The translations under genes and the position numbers were made by a program. This document shows positions 55,060 through 64,000 of a DNA stretch of 64,000 nt, one piece after another (position 1 is the first letter of the stretch; the number at the start of each line of letters is the position of its first letter). Source of the DNA: Porphyridium purpureum (Eukaryota > Rhodophyta > Bangiophyceae > Porphyridiales > Porphyridiaceae); assembly GCA_008690995.1 (NCBI GenBank), contig VRMN01000006.1, positions 641,501 through 705,500 on the forward strand. Direction: 5' to 3'. The notes under the pieces are model-generated. The model did no database searches, was not told where the DNA came from, and was given only the letters and a program-made list of their open reading frames with translations.

Positions 55060-55941
55060 ATGCAGGCGTTTGTTGGCGCGGCAGGTGGTGCGCTATGGCG
55101 TCCAGGATTCGCGGCTCGCGGGCGGGCGTCCGCAACGCCGGCGGCGCGCGCAGTCGCGCTTCGGCGGGGCGCCGCATCGCCGCTGGCCATGCTGTTTGGC
55201 GGCGGGAAGAAGACAAATAAGGAGCAGCCGTCAGACACGCCGAAAAAGAAGTCGTCGGCAGACGGTAATCCGTACCGCCTGCTTGGTGTGGCGGAGGACG
55301 CGACGTATGAAGAAATTGAAGCGGCGTACAAGCGCCTCTCCGACAAGTTCGCCAAGGAGCCCAAGAAGGCCATGTTTTATGAAATCCAAAAGGAGAAAAT
55401 CTATGACGATAGGCTCCAGCAGCGCATGCGAGGCGACATGCAGCCGCGTGTCAAAGAGTCGCCATACGACAGAAAGCGCAGGGAGGCGCTGGCCAAGAAA
55501 AGCTTCAAAGATTATTTGCCGGCATTCATTGGTGATAGGGTTAAAGTGCCCAGCGCGGCATATTTTAAGCGCGCCACCATTCTCATGGGTCTGTTTGCAC
55601 TCGCATGCTTTGCGGTGCCACAATTTGCCACCAGTGGCGTGGCCATGGGGCTCATCACGAGCACATACTTGTTGTTCAATCGCGACCAGCCGGAGAGAAA
55701 TCCGGACGACTTTCAGGGTGGCGGAAACTTTAGGGACTCGACGCCCATTGACCGCAAAGCGGTGCTGATGACCGTCGGGCTCATGGCCATGGCGACGGGT
55801 CTAGGGCTGGGCCTGGCGGCCATTTTCATGAGCGTCGTGGGTGTCGGCTCGTTTGCGCCGGACAGTATTGCGTCGCTGTTTATGCTCCTCGGAATGTACA
55901 TGGCTTGCATCTTTTTCAAGAACCCGAATGGCACAGACTAA
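55060..55941 (+). CDS. CPP1: plastid J-like protein, CPP1 family
   Basis: 293 residues from the ATG at 55060. The first 45 residues are Ala/Arg-rich with a Phe near the N-terminus (MQAFVGAAGGALWRPGFAARG), fitting a red-lineage plastid transit peptide. A J-like domain follows (about 70-135: NPYRLLGVAEDATYEEIEAAYKRLSDKF...QKEKIYDDRLQQRM) lacking the HPD motif, so it cannot stimulate Hsp70 in the usual way. Three to four membrane helices come after (ATILMGLFALACFAVPQF, VAMGLITSTYLLF, AVLMTVGLMAMATGLGLGLAAIFMSVVG, SIASLFMLLGMYMACIFF). Plant CPP1 stabilises protochlorophyllide oxidoreductase, and its cyanobacterial relatives are DUF3353 proteins. This is the clearest plastid-targeted gene here. 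Confidence 0.88.
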   Translation: MQAFVGAAGGALWRPGFAARGRASATPAARAVALRRGAASPLAMLFGGGKKTNKEQPSDTPKKKSSADGNPYRLLGVAEDATYEEIEAAYKRLSDKFAKEPKKAMFYEIQKEKIYDDRLQQRMRGDMQPRVKESPYDRKRREALAKKSFKDYLPAFIGDRVKVPSAAYFKRATILMGLFALACFAVPQFATSGVAMGLITSTYLLFNRDQPERNPDDFQGGGNFRDSTPIDRKAVLMTVGLMAMATGLGLGLAAIFMSVVGVGSFAPDSIASLFMLLGMYMACIFFKNPNGTD

Positions 55942-56158
55942 AGGAGGATTTAGACACTTTTGATGCGTAGCCGTTCGCGCACCAAAGGAAATGACCCGTT
56001 TTCGCTGCCTGCCCCAAAAAGCCGACATGAGCGTCAAGTCACCCACCCACACGAGAAAGGCAAGTCGTGCAACAGGCCCTTCCTGATTCGGAGTCACGCA
56101 TGCCCACCATTCGCGGCTTTACTTTGCGCTTTATTTGCTTTTCTTCTCTCGCGTTTGG

Positions 56159-56824
56159 TCACAACTCTTCAAACGCACCTCCCCTGCTCCAACACGCTAA
56201 TAAGTGGATGCGGAATTCCGCCATCTTGATCCCCATAAACTCAAGTATCTTTGCTCGCTCCGGAGTGAGCACGTCGCCCTCATTACACACTACAAAATCT
56301 GACGTGACGATGATGACGCCCTTCTTCAGCTCCACCGGAAGCCCGAGTTTGGTGAGCGTGGCCTGCTGCGAAGGCTGAAACAACTCGGCCTGCGGTCCTT
56401 TCGGGAGCACGACTCTTTCGGTTGCAATATTTCCAGATCTCGCAAAGTCCGGGACTCCAAACGTGCGAAAGAATTCTCGAAACTCGCCCGCAGGCTCGTT
56501 TGTAAACAGCAGCCCGACCTGCCCTTTCAACTTGTCAGCGAGCAAATGCAAATTCTCGGCATACTCTGTGGCCTTATCTCGACCAAACGTCAGGCTGATA
56601 ATCTTATTCCCGCCAATCACAATCTTCGACGTGTCCTGAAGCTGCGCGCGCAGCTGCTTGAACAACTCGTTCCTGGAATTGTCATACCGAAACACGTAAA
56701 TGTCCTTGTAGCTGTCGACGTCCTTCTCCAATTGCCGCATTCGCTGCGTTTTTTCCTCTCTCGACGCGACCTTCTTATCTGTCTGCGTCAGAGACACCAC
56801 CCGGCGCCGCTTGGTCCTCGTCAT
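56159..56824 (-). CDS. MRT4: MRT4, P0-like ribosome assembly factor
   Basis: 221 residues. A P0/L10-like fold: KDIYVFRYDNSRNELFKQLRAQLQDTSKIVIGGNKIISLTFGRDKATEYAENLHLLADKLKGQVGLLFTNEPAGEFREFFRTF, then FARSGNIATERVVLPKGP. The C-terminal acidic P-stalk tail of true P0 is missing. Mrt4 holds the P0 site on nascent 60S particles until it is released by Yvh1. The N-terminal basic patch TRTKRRRVVSLTQTDKKV is a family feature. The promoter side holds an ACTGTAC cluster. It converges on CPP1 with a spacer of about 220 bp. Confidence 0.93.
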   Translation of the reverse strand: MTRTKRRRVVSLTQTDKKVASREEKTQRMRQLEKDVDSYKDIYVFRYDNSRNELFKQLRAQLQDTSKIVIGGNKIISLTFGRDKATEYAENLHLLADKLKGQVGLLFTNEPAGEFREFFRTFGVPDFARSGNIATERVVLPKGPQAELFQPSQQATLTKLGLPVELKKGVIIVTSDFVVCNEGDVLTPERAKILEFMGIKMAEFRIHLLACWSRGGAFEEL

Positions 56825-57548
56825 CTCTCCTTCGAAACGCTCTCTCCTTCGAAACGCTCTCTCCTATCCTTCTACCGCGTCTTCTCCCCGCCTCGTCACC
56901 TTCTCCTTCGCCCGCCTTCACGCACAAACGCCGGCCGCCAACGACCGTTTTGGCATCGCCGTCACTGTACCCCATGGACTGTACACACTGTACTTCCACA
57001 CCAGCACTGAACCGGTTCAACCGACCAACTTGCTATCGGTTAGACGGGGAGGAGCCGATAAACCGCTTCCGCTTCAGCGTGGAGCTCGGCACGTCTCGAG
57101 GACTTTCGAGCTTGTCTGCACATTTAGATCCCGAACGAACTTTACTCTCTCCGCCGATGTGCTTCCCTGTTAAATTCAAGGAGCAACTCCTGCCGCAGCA
57201 GCCATCATGCGCGTTGACAGCCCGACCGCGGCGCTCTCTGAACACGAGCAGTTCTTCGCACATGTCTGCTCAACTCTCTGAACTCGCCTCATTTTTTGTA
57301 GCTCAATCGTGGCGCACGGTTCTTCAAAAATGACCATGTTGTTCGATGTTCAGGATTCTGTCCGACGGATGATGCACCGTATCTCTCACATGCTGGCGGC
57401 CGCCGCAGCGCACTTCACATTGTCTCCCGCCATTTTCCTTTGCTATTCCGCCTGAGCGTGCGCCATCCTCTCTGATCTTCAACCAAACTTTCCGGACTGG
57501 GAAGGTAAAAACCTGCTGGTTGTTGTTTACCGGTAAGTCTCGCGCACC
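56825..57548. promoter_or_regulatory. MRT4 upstream spacer with three ACTGTAC motifs
   Basis: ACTGTAC occurs at 56964-56970, 56978-56984 and 56987-56993, 140-170 bp upstream of the MRT4 ATG, followed by GGTTCAACC and CGGTTAGACGGG. A tandem TCGAAACGCTCTCTCCT is repeated twice at about 56832-56867. Nothing else is recognised up to 57548. Confidence 0.45.
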
Positions 57549-57878
57549 ATGTTTGCGGTCACCGCTAGCTCAAACCTCACGAGACCAACCGCTTTCCATG
57601 GTTGCGCATCACGAAGGTCGCCTGTTCGCCTGGTGGGCTCCGCGCTTTCTTTGCGTCCTGATGCCTTTACATGGCTCGTTGAAGATGTCTCGCGAGGCCA
57701 GGCGCCAATGGACGCCCACTTCGGTGACCGTTTTGGCGGGCCAGCGTCCCCGGGCGACTTGGTAGGCTCGTTTATGGCCTCATCAGAAATCAAATATTTC
57801 GGATACTCTGATCAAGGCGCAGGAACAAGGCCTGCCACCTTACGATGGCACTGTATAACCAAACCCGACAATGTATGA
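57549..57878 (+). CDS. possible small organelle-targeted protein, unrecognised
   Basis: 109 codons beginning with an ATG. The first 40 residues (MFAVTASSNLTRPTAFHGCASRRSPVRLVG) resemble a plastid transit peptide with Phe at position 2. The rest is AFTWLVEDVSRGQAPMDAHFGDRFGGPASPGDLVGSFMASSEIKYFGYSDQG, an ordinary-looking composition without a domain I know. The opposite strand is also open for 88 codons, which weakens the case. I keep it as a tentative gene. Confidence 0.35.
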   Translation: MFAVTASSNLTRPTAFHGCASRRSPVRLVGSALSLRPDAFTWLVEDVSRGQAPMDAHFGDRFGGPASPGDLVGSFMASSEIKYFGYSDQGAGTRPATLRWHCITKPDNV

Positions 57879-57985
57879 AGGCTTTGAGTGCGCTGCTCCA
57901 TCGTAGCTGCAAGTCTATGATCCAGGTGGTCTGCACGCAATCGCACACGAGAACTCCAGATTCCCAGCACGCGCTTTCGCCGGGT

Positions 57986-59113
57986 TTATTGGGCTTTTTC
58001 CTTTTCGTTCGTACGTGCAGAGTCTACGACTTGATCCGCAATGGCATCGCCAGCCTTTTTCTCCGAGCCGCCACATTCGTGCGCATCGGATTTCGTCGTT
58101 TCCGCCTCGCTGTATGCGATGAGCTCGCCGACTTCACCCCTGGCCACAGCAAGCGCCAGCGTTGAAAACAGGATGCCGGGCACAATGTACAAAAGAGCCG
58201 GTTGCGCGGCGTCAAAGAGCACCAGTGCCGCGTAGGTCGCCACAACTGCGAGAAAATACCCAATCATGACTGTTGTAAAGTACGGTTTCTTGCGCGGGTC
58301 GAGCGAGGCGCAAGGTCCGCTCCTCTCGTCAAAACGCCAAATGAGCGCGATGAACAATCCCGGTAGCACCACGTCACCGAGCCCGAGCATGCTAAACTCA
58401 CCAGCGCTCCGCCGGAAAAGCAGCTTGATCGGCCCTTCAAAGCCCTTGGCCACAGTGACCATCACGTTCGAGCCAAACAATTTGGTGCTCCCAAACACCC
58501 AAAATATGTCATACACAAACAAGCCGGCCAGCAGGATGGCGCCGGTCTTGTAATCTTCGATGCCCAAGAATTCGATCGCAGCCAGCGCGAGCGAGCAGGC
58601 CATGATGTTGTTTGCGAGAAAGTGTCTATACCGTACGTACGCCCAGCCGACCGGCAGGCACAGAATGAATGAAAGAATGTCCGACACGCTGCACGAATAG
58701 GTGTCTGAAAAGCCAACTTGCTTCATGAGCCGCGGCTCGATGGAGTCAGCCAGAGCGGCAAGCACACCGCACATGGCTAGAACACCCATAAACACGCTGC
58801 CAAAGGTCAGCAGCGGCGAAATCCACTCTTGCGGGAGGTACTTGAACGCAATGAACAAGCCACCGAGCATGAGCGACGCCGCCAGCGGGAAACGATACGC
58901 CGCAGAGCCCGAGATCACTTCGCGCGGCTCTGCTTCCGCGCCCATTTCTTTACGCTTCTGTTCGCGGCGCGTGGCGCGCTCCGAGCCCGCGTAGATCACC
59001 ATCATCGATACGCTGACCATCTGCGGAAACACTGGCACATTCACGACAGCTGGGATCGCCAGCAGCGCCACAACAGCCACCAGCGCCCCCACCTCCCTCA
59101 CCAGCGCGCCCAT
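57986..59113 (-). CDS. SPP: signal peptide peptidase (presenilin-like aspartyl protease)
   Basis: 375 residues from the ATG at 59113. About nine hydrophobic segments. Catalytic motifs of the GxGD class are present: YD in LFVYDIFWVFGS (D202) and GLGD in SMLGLGDVVLPG (D247), followed by the QPALLYIVP (PAL) motif near 307. Together with the FLGIEDYKTGAILLAG segment this identifies SPP, the intramembrane protease of the ER that clears cleaved signal peptides and works with ERAD. The C-terminus is polar and lacks an evident KKXX signal (it ends EKEKAQ). SPP works alone and does not need PEN-2, so its nearness to the PEN-2-like gene may be chance. Confidence 0.93.
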   Translation of the reverse strand: MGALVREVGALVAVVALLAIPAVVNVPVFPQMVSVSMMVIYAGSERATRREQKRKEMGAEAEPREVISGSAAYRFPLAASLMLGGLFIAFKYLPQEWISPLLTFGSVFMGVLAMCGVLAALADSIEPRLMKQVGFSDTYSCSVSDILSFILCLPVGWAYVRYRHFLANNIMACSLALAAIEFLGIEDYKTGAILLAGLFVYDIFWVFGSTKLFGSNVMVTVAKGFEGPIKLLFRRSAGEFSMLGLGDVVLPGLFIALIWRFDERSGPCASLDPRKKPYFTTVMIGYFLAVVATYAALVLFDAAQPALLYIVPGILFSTLALAVARGEVGELIAYSEAETTKSDAHECGGSEKKAGDAIADQVVDSARTNEKEKAQ

Positions 59114-59761
59114 GTTTGTGCGTCCGGCCAATCGACACCGTCAAAGAACAACTCACTTCCCCTCTTCCGACGAGCCTTTGTCTTGTTGTCCTCCGTCTCG
59201 CTCGCAGCATCCAGCGCCAAGGGTCGCCAGACGAGCCTCGAGTCGCAGAGCCGTGCGCTTGGGCTGCAGACGGTCACGACGGATTTTCCGTGAGAGGCGC
59301 GAGTGGCTGAGACTTAGGCGCGCGCGGCAGGATGGATGACGGTCGTGAGCTGAACCACGTGTGAACCTCCGTGACCGCGCCCAAACAATGAACCAGGGAG
59401 GAAAAAAGCGCGCAAATTAGGAAGAGAGAGAAATTTCATTGCGGTGGCCTGCCTAGCACATTTCCGACGTCCCGTGTCGCCGAGTCTGACGCCTAGCGCA
59501 GTCGCCCGTCAACTTTCCACTCGCGGCTGCGTCGTACAGTCCAGTGCTCGACTTTCACGCTCGCCAGGATGCTCCTGGCCGCTTCCATTTTTTAATCATT
59601 TGATCAGCCCCGTGCACGGCGCGTGCGCTTTGCCGTGCCGCTCGTCCTCGTCGTTCTTATTCTCATAGGAAGAATTCAGCTGTGTGCGCGCATGAAAAGC
59701 TCCGCTATAATCAGTGCCGTCCTCCTGAATCCCCAACATAGTCAGCAAATCAACTCTTGTA
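59114..59761. other. 648-bp spacer, no gene seen
   Basis: Between the SPP start and the PP1 stop. Short frames only, Arg/Ser-rich and without a domain. I see no gene or notable repeat. Confidence 0.5.
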
Positions 59762-60757
59762 CTATCTTCTCGTGCCTGCCCGGTCGTTCCCCGCCGCGGG
59801 CCTCAAAATCTGAAAACTGCACATGAGCGTCTCATCCACGCTCATCAGCGCCCCGGCATTATCAAACTCGCCGCAGTAGTTCGGCGCCGAGAAAATGGTG
59901 ACTCCGCGCTGGTCCGCGAAGAATTGGTATCCGTCTTGCACGACCTGGTGCGCGCGGCACAGCAGATCAAAGTCAAACCGCTCCAGAAATTCCTGCACCT
60001 TGTCTGTGCCAAAGACATAGCTTACGCCGCGGTCATTTTCATTCCAGCCTAGTAGTGGCTCTGAGCCGTCCTCGCCGGGCTCCGACGGGTCGCTCCAGAG
60101 TAGATCGCACAAGAGCCCTTCGTCAGGGACGTCACAGGGGCGCGTCATATTTCGTATTAAGTTCATGTCAGTTAGCGCCGGCGACAGCCCGCCATGAGTG
60201 CAGAATATCTTTTCTTCGACAATCGCCGTGATCGGGAGGCAGTTGAACGTGTCGCAGAACGTCTTCCACAGCTTCACATTGTACCGTCGCCGCACCTCGT
60301 CGTAAAAGCCGTAGATTCTGTTGATGCTCGCACATTCGTGGTTGCCGCGTAATATGAAGAAGTTCTCCGGGTACTTGACTTTGAATGCCATCAACAGGCA
60401 AATCGTCTCGATCGACTGGCGGCCGCGGTCGACATAGTCGCCTAGAAACAGATAGTTGGACTCTGGTGGGAACTTGCCGTACTCAAAGAGGCGGAGCAAA
60501 TCTGCGTACTGTCCGTGAATATCGCCACAGATCTTGATCGGGGCTTCCAATTCGAGGAGCGCTGACTGCGACATGAACACCTCGCGCGCCCTCATGCACA
60601 AGTCCCGCACCTCGGTCTCAGAGAGGTTCACTTGCTTGTTGCTCCGCTTATTTGATGCGGCGAGCAGCTTGTTGATGATCTCGTCCACGTCGAGCGTTTC
60701 ACTGGGCCCCTGAGCCGCATCCCCCTTTTTGGGTGACAAGGCCGTTCTTCCATTCAT
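59762..60757 (-). CDS. PPP1C: protein phosphatase 1 catalytic subunit
   Basis: 331 residues. All metallophosphatase signatures are present: [25 protein letters not shown], and the [10 protein letters not shown] region. The LLWSDP and [15 protein letters not shown] blocks are PP1-type, not PP2A. One departure: after LLWSDPSEP the loop has an insertion, [20 protein letters not shown], where PP1 normally reads WSDPD..V.GWGENDRG, adding about six acidic residues on the regulatory-subunit face. PP1 removes phosphate from Ser/Thr of many targets through RVxF-bearing partners. The N-terminus has a short leader before the usual [10 protein letters not shown]. Confidence 0.96.
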   Translation of the reverse strand: MNGRTALSPKKGDAAQGPSETLDVDEIINKLLAASNKRSNKQVNLSETEVRDLCMRAREVFMSQSALLELEAPIKICGDIHGQYADLLRLFEYGKFPPESNYLFLGDYVDRGRQSIETICLLMAFKVKYPENFFILRGNHECASINRIYGFYDEVRRRYNVKLWKTFCDTFNCLPITAIVEEKIFCTHGGLSPALTDMNLIRNMTRPCDVPDEGLLCDLLWSDPSEPGEDGSEPLLGWNENDRGVSYVFGTDKVQEFLERFDFDLLCRAHQVVQDGYQFFADQRGVTIFSAPNYCGEFDNAGALMSVDETLMCSFQILRPAAGNDRAGTRR

Positions 60758-61372
60758 ACCGGCAGGACCACGCGGCGAACAACACGGCCCGCAACTCCAC
60801 GAATTTGCGCGGCACGCTCTGTTCTTGCTGTACCACTCAACAGCGCCGACGCCCTACTCCACCGGAACACGCGCGCCCGGCGACCAAATGCCGTGCTGAC
60901 ACCGACCGTATCTTCCCCCCTCAATTCAGCCAAGCATTGACGTCTACAAGCCGCGATCCATTCTCTCCCGCCAGCGACACACCCCTTTCTACCCCAGCGC
61001 ACGTCTCGCCGTGCCGCGCGCCGCGCCGCGCGTCTCCCGCTCGCAGCCGACGTCAGCGATCCGGCCGATCTCGCGCGCCGCCGTGCACAACCCGTCCTAA
61101 CCCTCCGCTCCCCACTCCTCCCTCTCCACCAGCCACCACACCATGCACTGCGTCGTCGCTTCCACGCTCATACACCCACCCACATTCCCTCCCACCCTCC
61201 CTACCAAACCCACACAACCCACTCCCTCCCTCTCCCTCTCTTCTCTCTCCCCTTCCCCGTTCATCTACCTTCAAACACCAAACCGCCATCGCAGTCAGTC
61301 TCACCAAGTCACGCGCGCTCTTCCTATCAAATCGCAGCCTTTTACTACCAACACTCTTCCCCAACTAACACG

Positions 61373-61408
<36 letters not shown>

Positions 61409-62283
61409 CCTTTGTCTATCTCACTGTTCATTCTTATCATTCCATACGTTTCTATCAAACGCGCCTTCCTTTCCTATACTCCCACTACGCCTACTAATGC
61501 CACCATGATTACTAATGAGCACGACTAATAGTAGCACCAAGTTTACTACTAGCAACCCACGTTTCGGAAGACTTTTGTGTTCTTTGTCTTGTTTCGGTGT
61601 TCCTGGTGTTCTCGGTTCACGGTTTGAGCAGCGCGGGCGCGCCGGCCCCCCTCAATATGTACTCACAAAGAATGAAAAGGCGCTCTGTCAGTCGATACGG
61701 TACGGTTGGATGACTGGACATTGATGTGTGTACAGTGATATAAAAAAGGGAGTTATTTAACTTGGATTAAATCATTCCAGGAGAGGGTGAGCGGGGGTCG
61801 TGTACAGTGGACTGTACGTCGTCCACATGGAAGTGAGGTGAGGCGGTGTTTGTTTGGGATGGTGCGAGAGAGGAGAAGGAGAGAGAGAGGGGGACATGTG
61901 TTGGTAGATGTGTGGGGCATGAATTGTGGCGGTGGTGGAGGAGCAGCAGCAGCAGAGTGGCCAGGGGTGTCGCGGCGCTGGGTGGAGGGATTGGAAGCTC
62001 GGAGTTGGAATTGGCGCGCGCAGTGGGGTAGGATTGGCGCGTGAATGCGCAGAAGGGGCAAACGTGTGGGCCGGCAGTCCTCGAGCATGTGCTCGCGCAG
62101 AGCGGCTGACGATCGCTAGTTTCTATACCTTGCACTCGCGCCTTCCGTCTGCAGGTGGTCGCGACCACGTCCCGCGTAGAAACGGCAACGCAGGCTGGGC
62201 AATCTGGCCATTTGTTCTCTGCCCGGCGGCGGCAGCAGCTGTGGTCGTGCGGGGGCGTGACGCCTTTTCGCCGACAGGGAGCG
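60758..62283. other. 1.5 kb divergent PP1/NAD kinase spacer, repeats and motifs
   Basis: It holds a CT-rich stretch with (CT)n at about 61377-61406, a Pro/Thr-coding-like CCACCC repeat region (61180-61260), TAATAGTAG/ACTAATG repeats (61490-61560), a run ATATAAAAAAGG (61738) and GTACAGT at 61730-61736 and 61802-61808 with an ACTGTAC (61811-61817) that forms a tight inverted pair. No frame has a recognisable domain. Confidence 0.5.
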
Positions 62284-63672
62284 ATGGGGCTGCGCGTTTC
62301 GTCGTGGTGGCGTGGGAGAGGAATACGCGGTAGGAGGTTATGGAGCGATGAGGCCGCAGGCCGACCACAACCACCGGCGGCGCCCGCGTTTGATGCGCGT
62401 GTGCCGTTCTTGTCCGACTACGTGTTTCGCTGGGGCGCCCCGCCGCGCTCCGTCATGTTGGTGTGGGGACGGATGGCGGCGACCAAGCACGCCGCGCTCT
62501 TGCAGGGCGTTTTGGACAGTTTGCGGCGGGTGAAGAGGACGCATAGCGAGTCGCTCGATGTCTACACGTACGCTGCGTGGCGTCGAACAAAGCAAGAGGA
62601 CGCGCTGGGTACGCCCGTGGGGACAGGTTTGCACGTGCCGCCGGAATTCACGGTGATCAGGCTGGCACTAGAGCAGGGCACGCCACGGGCAATCGTGGTG
62701 CGCCCGGCCTTGTCGCCCGGAATCATGCCGCACCGCCATCATTCCACATCCCATGCGCCGCAGGAGCAATCACCAAAGCACCTGCACGGCAGGGAATGGC
62801 CCGACGTGGACTTGTTGTGCGTCATTGGGGGCGACGGCCTCGTGGTGCATCTGTGCCGTGACGTGTATCGACACCGCCCGGTTCCAATGCTGCTCGCGTA
62901 CGATTTGGGAGGCAATCTCGGCTTTTTGTCGCCATGGAGAGCCGAGGAATTTGAACAGCACCTGCAACGTATTCTGAGCACAAGCGAGACGCACAACATG
63001 AACGAGCGGCAGCGCTTGCTTTGTCGCGTGCTCAGGCGTGAGTCCTTTGTGCGAGGGCCCCCTGTGGACCATCCGCAGCACACAGAGTCAGTCGCCTCGA
63101 GCCAAGCGTCCAAGAGCGCGCATCAGCAGGACTCGCAGCCTGCTCGCGACACAGAAGACTGGTTCCTGGCGCTCAATGAGGTCGTTCTGGAACGCGGCCT
63201 CATGCCAAAAGTTGTGGAGATTGACGTGTACTGCAGCCAGCGTTACGTGACACGCATTCGTGCCGACGGAGTGGTCATTGCCTCTCCCACCGGTAGTTCG
63301 GCGTATTCTCTCGCCGCCGGAGGCTCACTGGTCCACCCGGGGGTTGCGTCGCTGCTTCTGACTCCCGTAAGTGCCCAGAGCCTCGCGTCGCGCCCCGCGC
63401 TTTTCCCTCAGTTCTGCTACCTCGATCTTATCCCCCGCGTTCATGCGGCCGACGAGGGCATGCACATGATGCTCCGCTCAGACGGCGCCACCGTGCGGCA
63501 CGTGCTTCCGAACGACGTGTTTCGTGTGCAACTCAGTGAATGGTCTGTGCATAGCTTCACACCGGGAGACTCGACAAGTGACTGGATCCGAGCAGTGGAC
63601 CGGAGTCTACGCTGGAATGCACGCCTCATCCAGAAGCCGCCCCTGTCTCCGACCTCCTCAAAGGGAAGGTAG
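62284..63672 (+). CDS. NADK: NAD kinase
   Basis: 462 residues from the ATG at 62284. The NAD kinase core is evident: LLCVIGGDGLVVHLCRDV (GGDG, the phosphate/ATP site), LLAYDLGGNLGFLSPW, a catalytic-loop region, ALNEVVLERG (NE/D motif), RIRADGVVIASPTGSSAYSLAAGGSLVHP and a C-terminal VLPNDVFRVQLSEW block. A basic, Trp/Arg-rich N-terminus (MGLRVSSWWRGRGIRGRRLW) could direct it to an organelle; in plants NADK isoforms supply cytosol, plastid or peroxisome. An inserted Ser/Gln-rich loop (RGPPVDHPQHTESVASSQASKSAHQQDSQ) lies between the two halves. The enzyme makes the NADP+ used by oxidases and biosynthesis. Confidence 0.92.
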   Translation: MGLRVSSWWRGRGIRGRRLWSDEAAGRPQPPAAPAFDARVPFLSDYVFRWGAPPRSVMLVWGRMAATKHAALLQGVLDSLRRVKRTHSESLDVYTYAAWRRTKQEDALGTPVGTGLHVPPEFTVIRLALEQGTPRAIVVRPALSPGIMPHRHHSTSHAPQEQSPKHLHGREWPDVDLLCVIGGDGLVVHLCRDVYRHRPVPMLLAYDLGGNLGFLSPWRAEEFEQHLQRILSTSETHNMNERQRLLCRVLRRESFVRGPPVDHPQHTESVASSQASKSAHQQDSQPARDTEDWFLALNEVVLERGLMPKVVEIDVYCSQRYVTRIRADGVVIASPTGSSAYSLAAGGSLVHPGVASLLLTPVSAQSLASRPALFPQFCYLDLIPRVHAADEGMHMMLRSDGATVRHVLPNDVFRVQLSEWSVHSFTPGDSTSDWIRAVDRSLRWNARLIQKPPLSPTSSKGR

Positions 63673-63852
63673 CGATCTTGGCGCTCTTTCGTAGTGTCAG
63701 TGAATGCACTTTATGGGTTGGTTAGCGGGGCCTCTGTTTCTTTTCATTTCCTAATATTAACAATATTCAATAACCCTCCTCCGGATTGTCGTTTTGCTGC
63801 AGGAGCTCGCTCGTGCTCCTCTCGCCAGCGTGCCCGTTCGAGCGTGCACAAA

Positions 63853-64000
63853 TCAAGATAACAAGTGTTTACGCCTGGTCACCCAAGGATGATTCCATGT
63901 ATCTGCCAAAGAGATGCGAAGAAACCCGTTCTTCTCGAGCATCTGCCTGAGCAGCGACTTGGCGTCCTGCGACACATTCCGCGTGTCGGGGAACTCGAGT
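63853..64000 (-). CDS. Ser/Thr protein kinase, C-terminal end (partial)
   Basis: Only the last 48 codons lie in the window; the rest is beyond the right edge. They read EFPDTRNVSQDAKSLLRQMLEKNGFLRISLADTWNHPWVTRR, which is the end of a protein kinase domain: the VS.DAK.LLR.ML segment, the invariant Arg of subdomain XI in the LRIS motif, and the HPWV ending. CAMK/Chk-like kinases have this pattern. After the domain only five residues remain (KHLLS) before the stop at 63853. Confidence 0.8.
   Translation of the reverse strand, partial: LEFPDTRNVSQDAKSLLRQMLEKNGFLRISLADTWNHPWVTRRKHLLS

Noticed and set aside
1-64000. Mobile elements, rRNA genes, CRISPR arrays
   Set aside because: No reverse transcriptase, integrase, transposase or terminal-repeat pair was recognised, no rRNA sequence was recognised, and no spaced repeat array of the CRISPR kind exists; the tandem arrays present have no unique spacers.

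Overview
This window is nuclear DNA from a small, gene-dense, intron-poor, GC-rich eukaryote with a plastid. It carries eukaryotic housekeeping genes (MCM3, class I HDAC, PP1, Nup62, alpha-SNAP, TFB5, GET1), a plastid-type CPP1/J-like protein with a transit-like N-terminus, and a circularly permuted tRNA gene of the kind known from red algae. A unicellular red alga is the best fit; Porphyridium-like is my inference from composition and gene content and is not proven. Nearly all genes read as one uninterrupted frame. Intergenic spacers are short and full of simple repeats. I saw no transposon, rRNA or CRISPR.

Layout. 0-16 kb: 3' part of a NAP/SET histone chaperone gene (partial); a 2OG-Fe(II) oxygenase; a DUOX maturation factor (DUOXA) transcribed away from a 2263-residue dual oxidase (DUOX) across a 2 kb repeat-bearing spacer; a class I HDAC; an ankyrin protein. 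16-24 kb: MCM3 with E2F-like promoter sites, TFIIH subunit TFB5/GTF2H5, a permuted tRNA-Thr(UGU), NOC2 and a DUF3253 protein. 23-33 kb: BRO1/ALIX, an L1-domain ribosome-biogenesis protein, CWC24/RNF113, GET1 back-to-back with a SNARE, and a 6-phosphogluconolactonase-like propeller. 33-45 kb: a bZIP factor with a ubiquitin-like segment, two unrecognised proteins separated by a repeat-filled gap, Nup62 and alpha-SNAP. 45-64 kb: cobalamin adenosyltransferase, PI-PLC, a stand-alone ArfGAP-like zinc finger, PEN-2-like protein, a membrane protein, DEK, an unrecognised nuclear protein, CPP1, MRT4, signal peptide peptidase, PP1, NAD kinase, and the 3' end of a protein kinase gene (partial).

Two things stand out. 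First, at 19779-19872 the 3' half of a tRNA-Thr lies upstream of its 5' half. The two halves fold into a complete cloverleaf, and the flanks form a bulge-helix-bulge splice structure. Second, DUOX and DUOXA, obligate partners in animals, sit head to head here, the arrangement known for mammalian DUOX/DUOXA pairs. NADPH from NAD kinase and other sources would feed such an oxidase, and the PI-PLC could supply a calcium signal, but the EF-hand region of this DUOX looks degenerate.

Promoters share recurring short motifs: GTACAGT/ACTGTAC in about ten spacers, 8-bp-period TAAACC repeats in three, and a helically phased CACTGAAC cluster upstream of the ankyrin gene. Start codons were placed at the first ATG that keeps the recognised domain intact. 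Coordinates are by eye.
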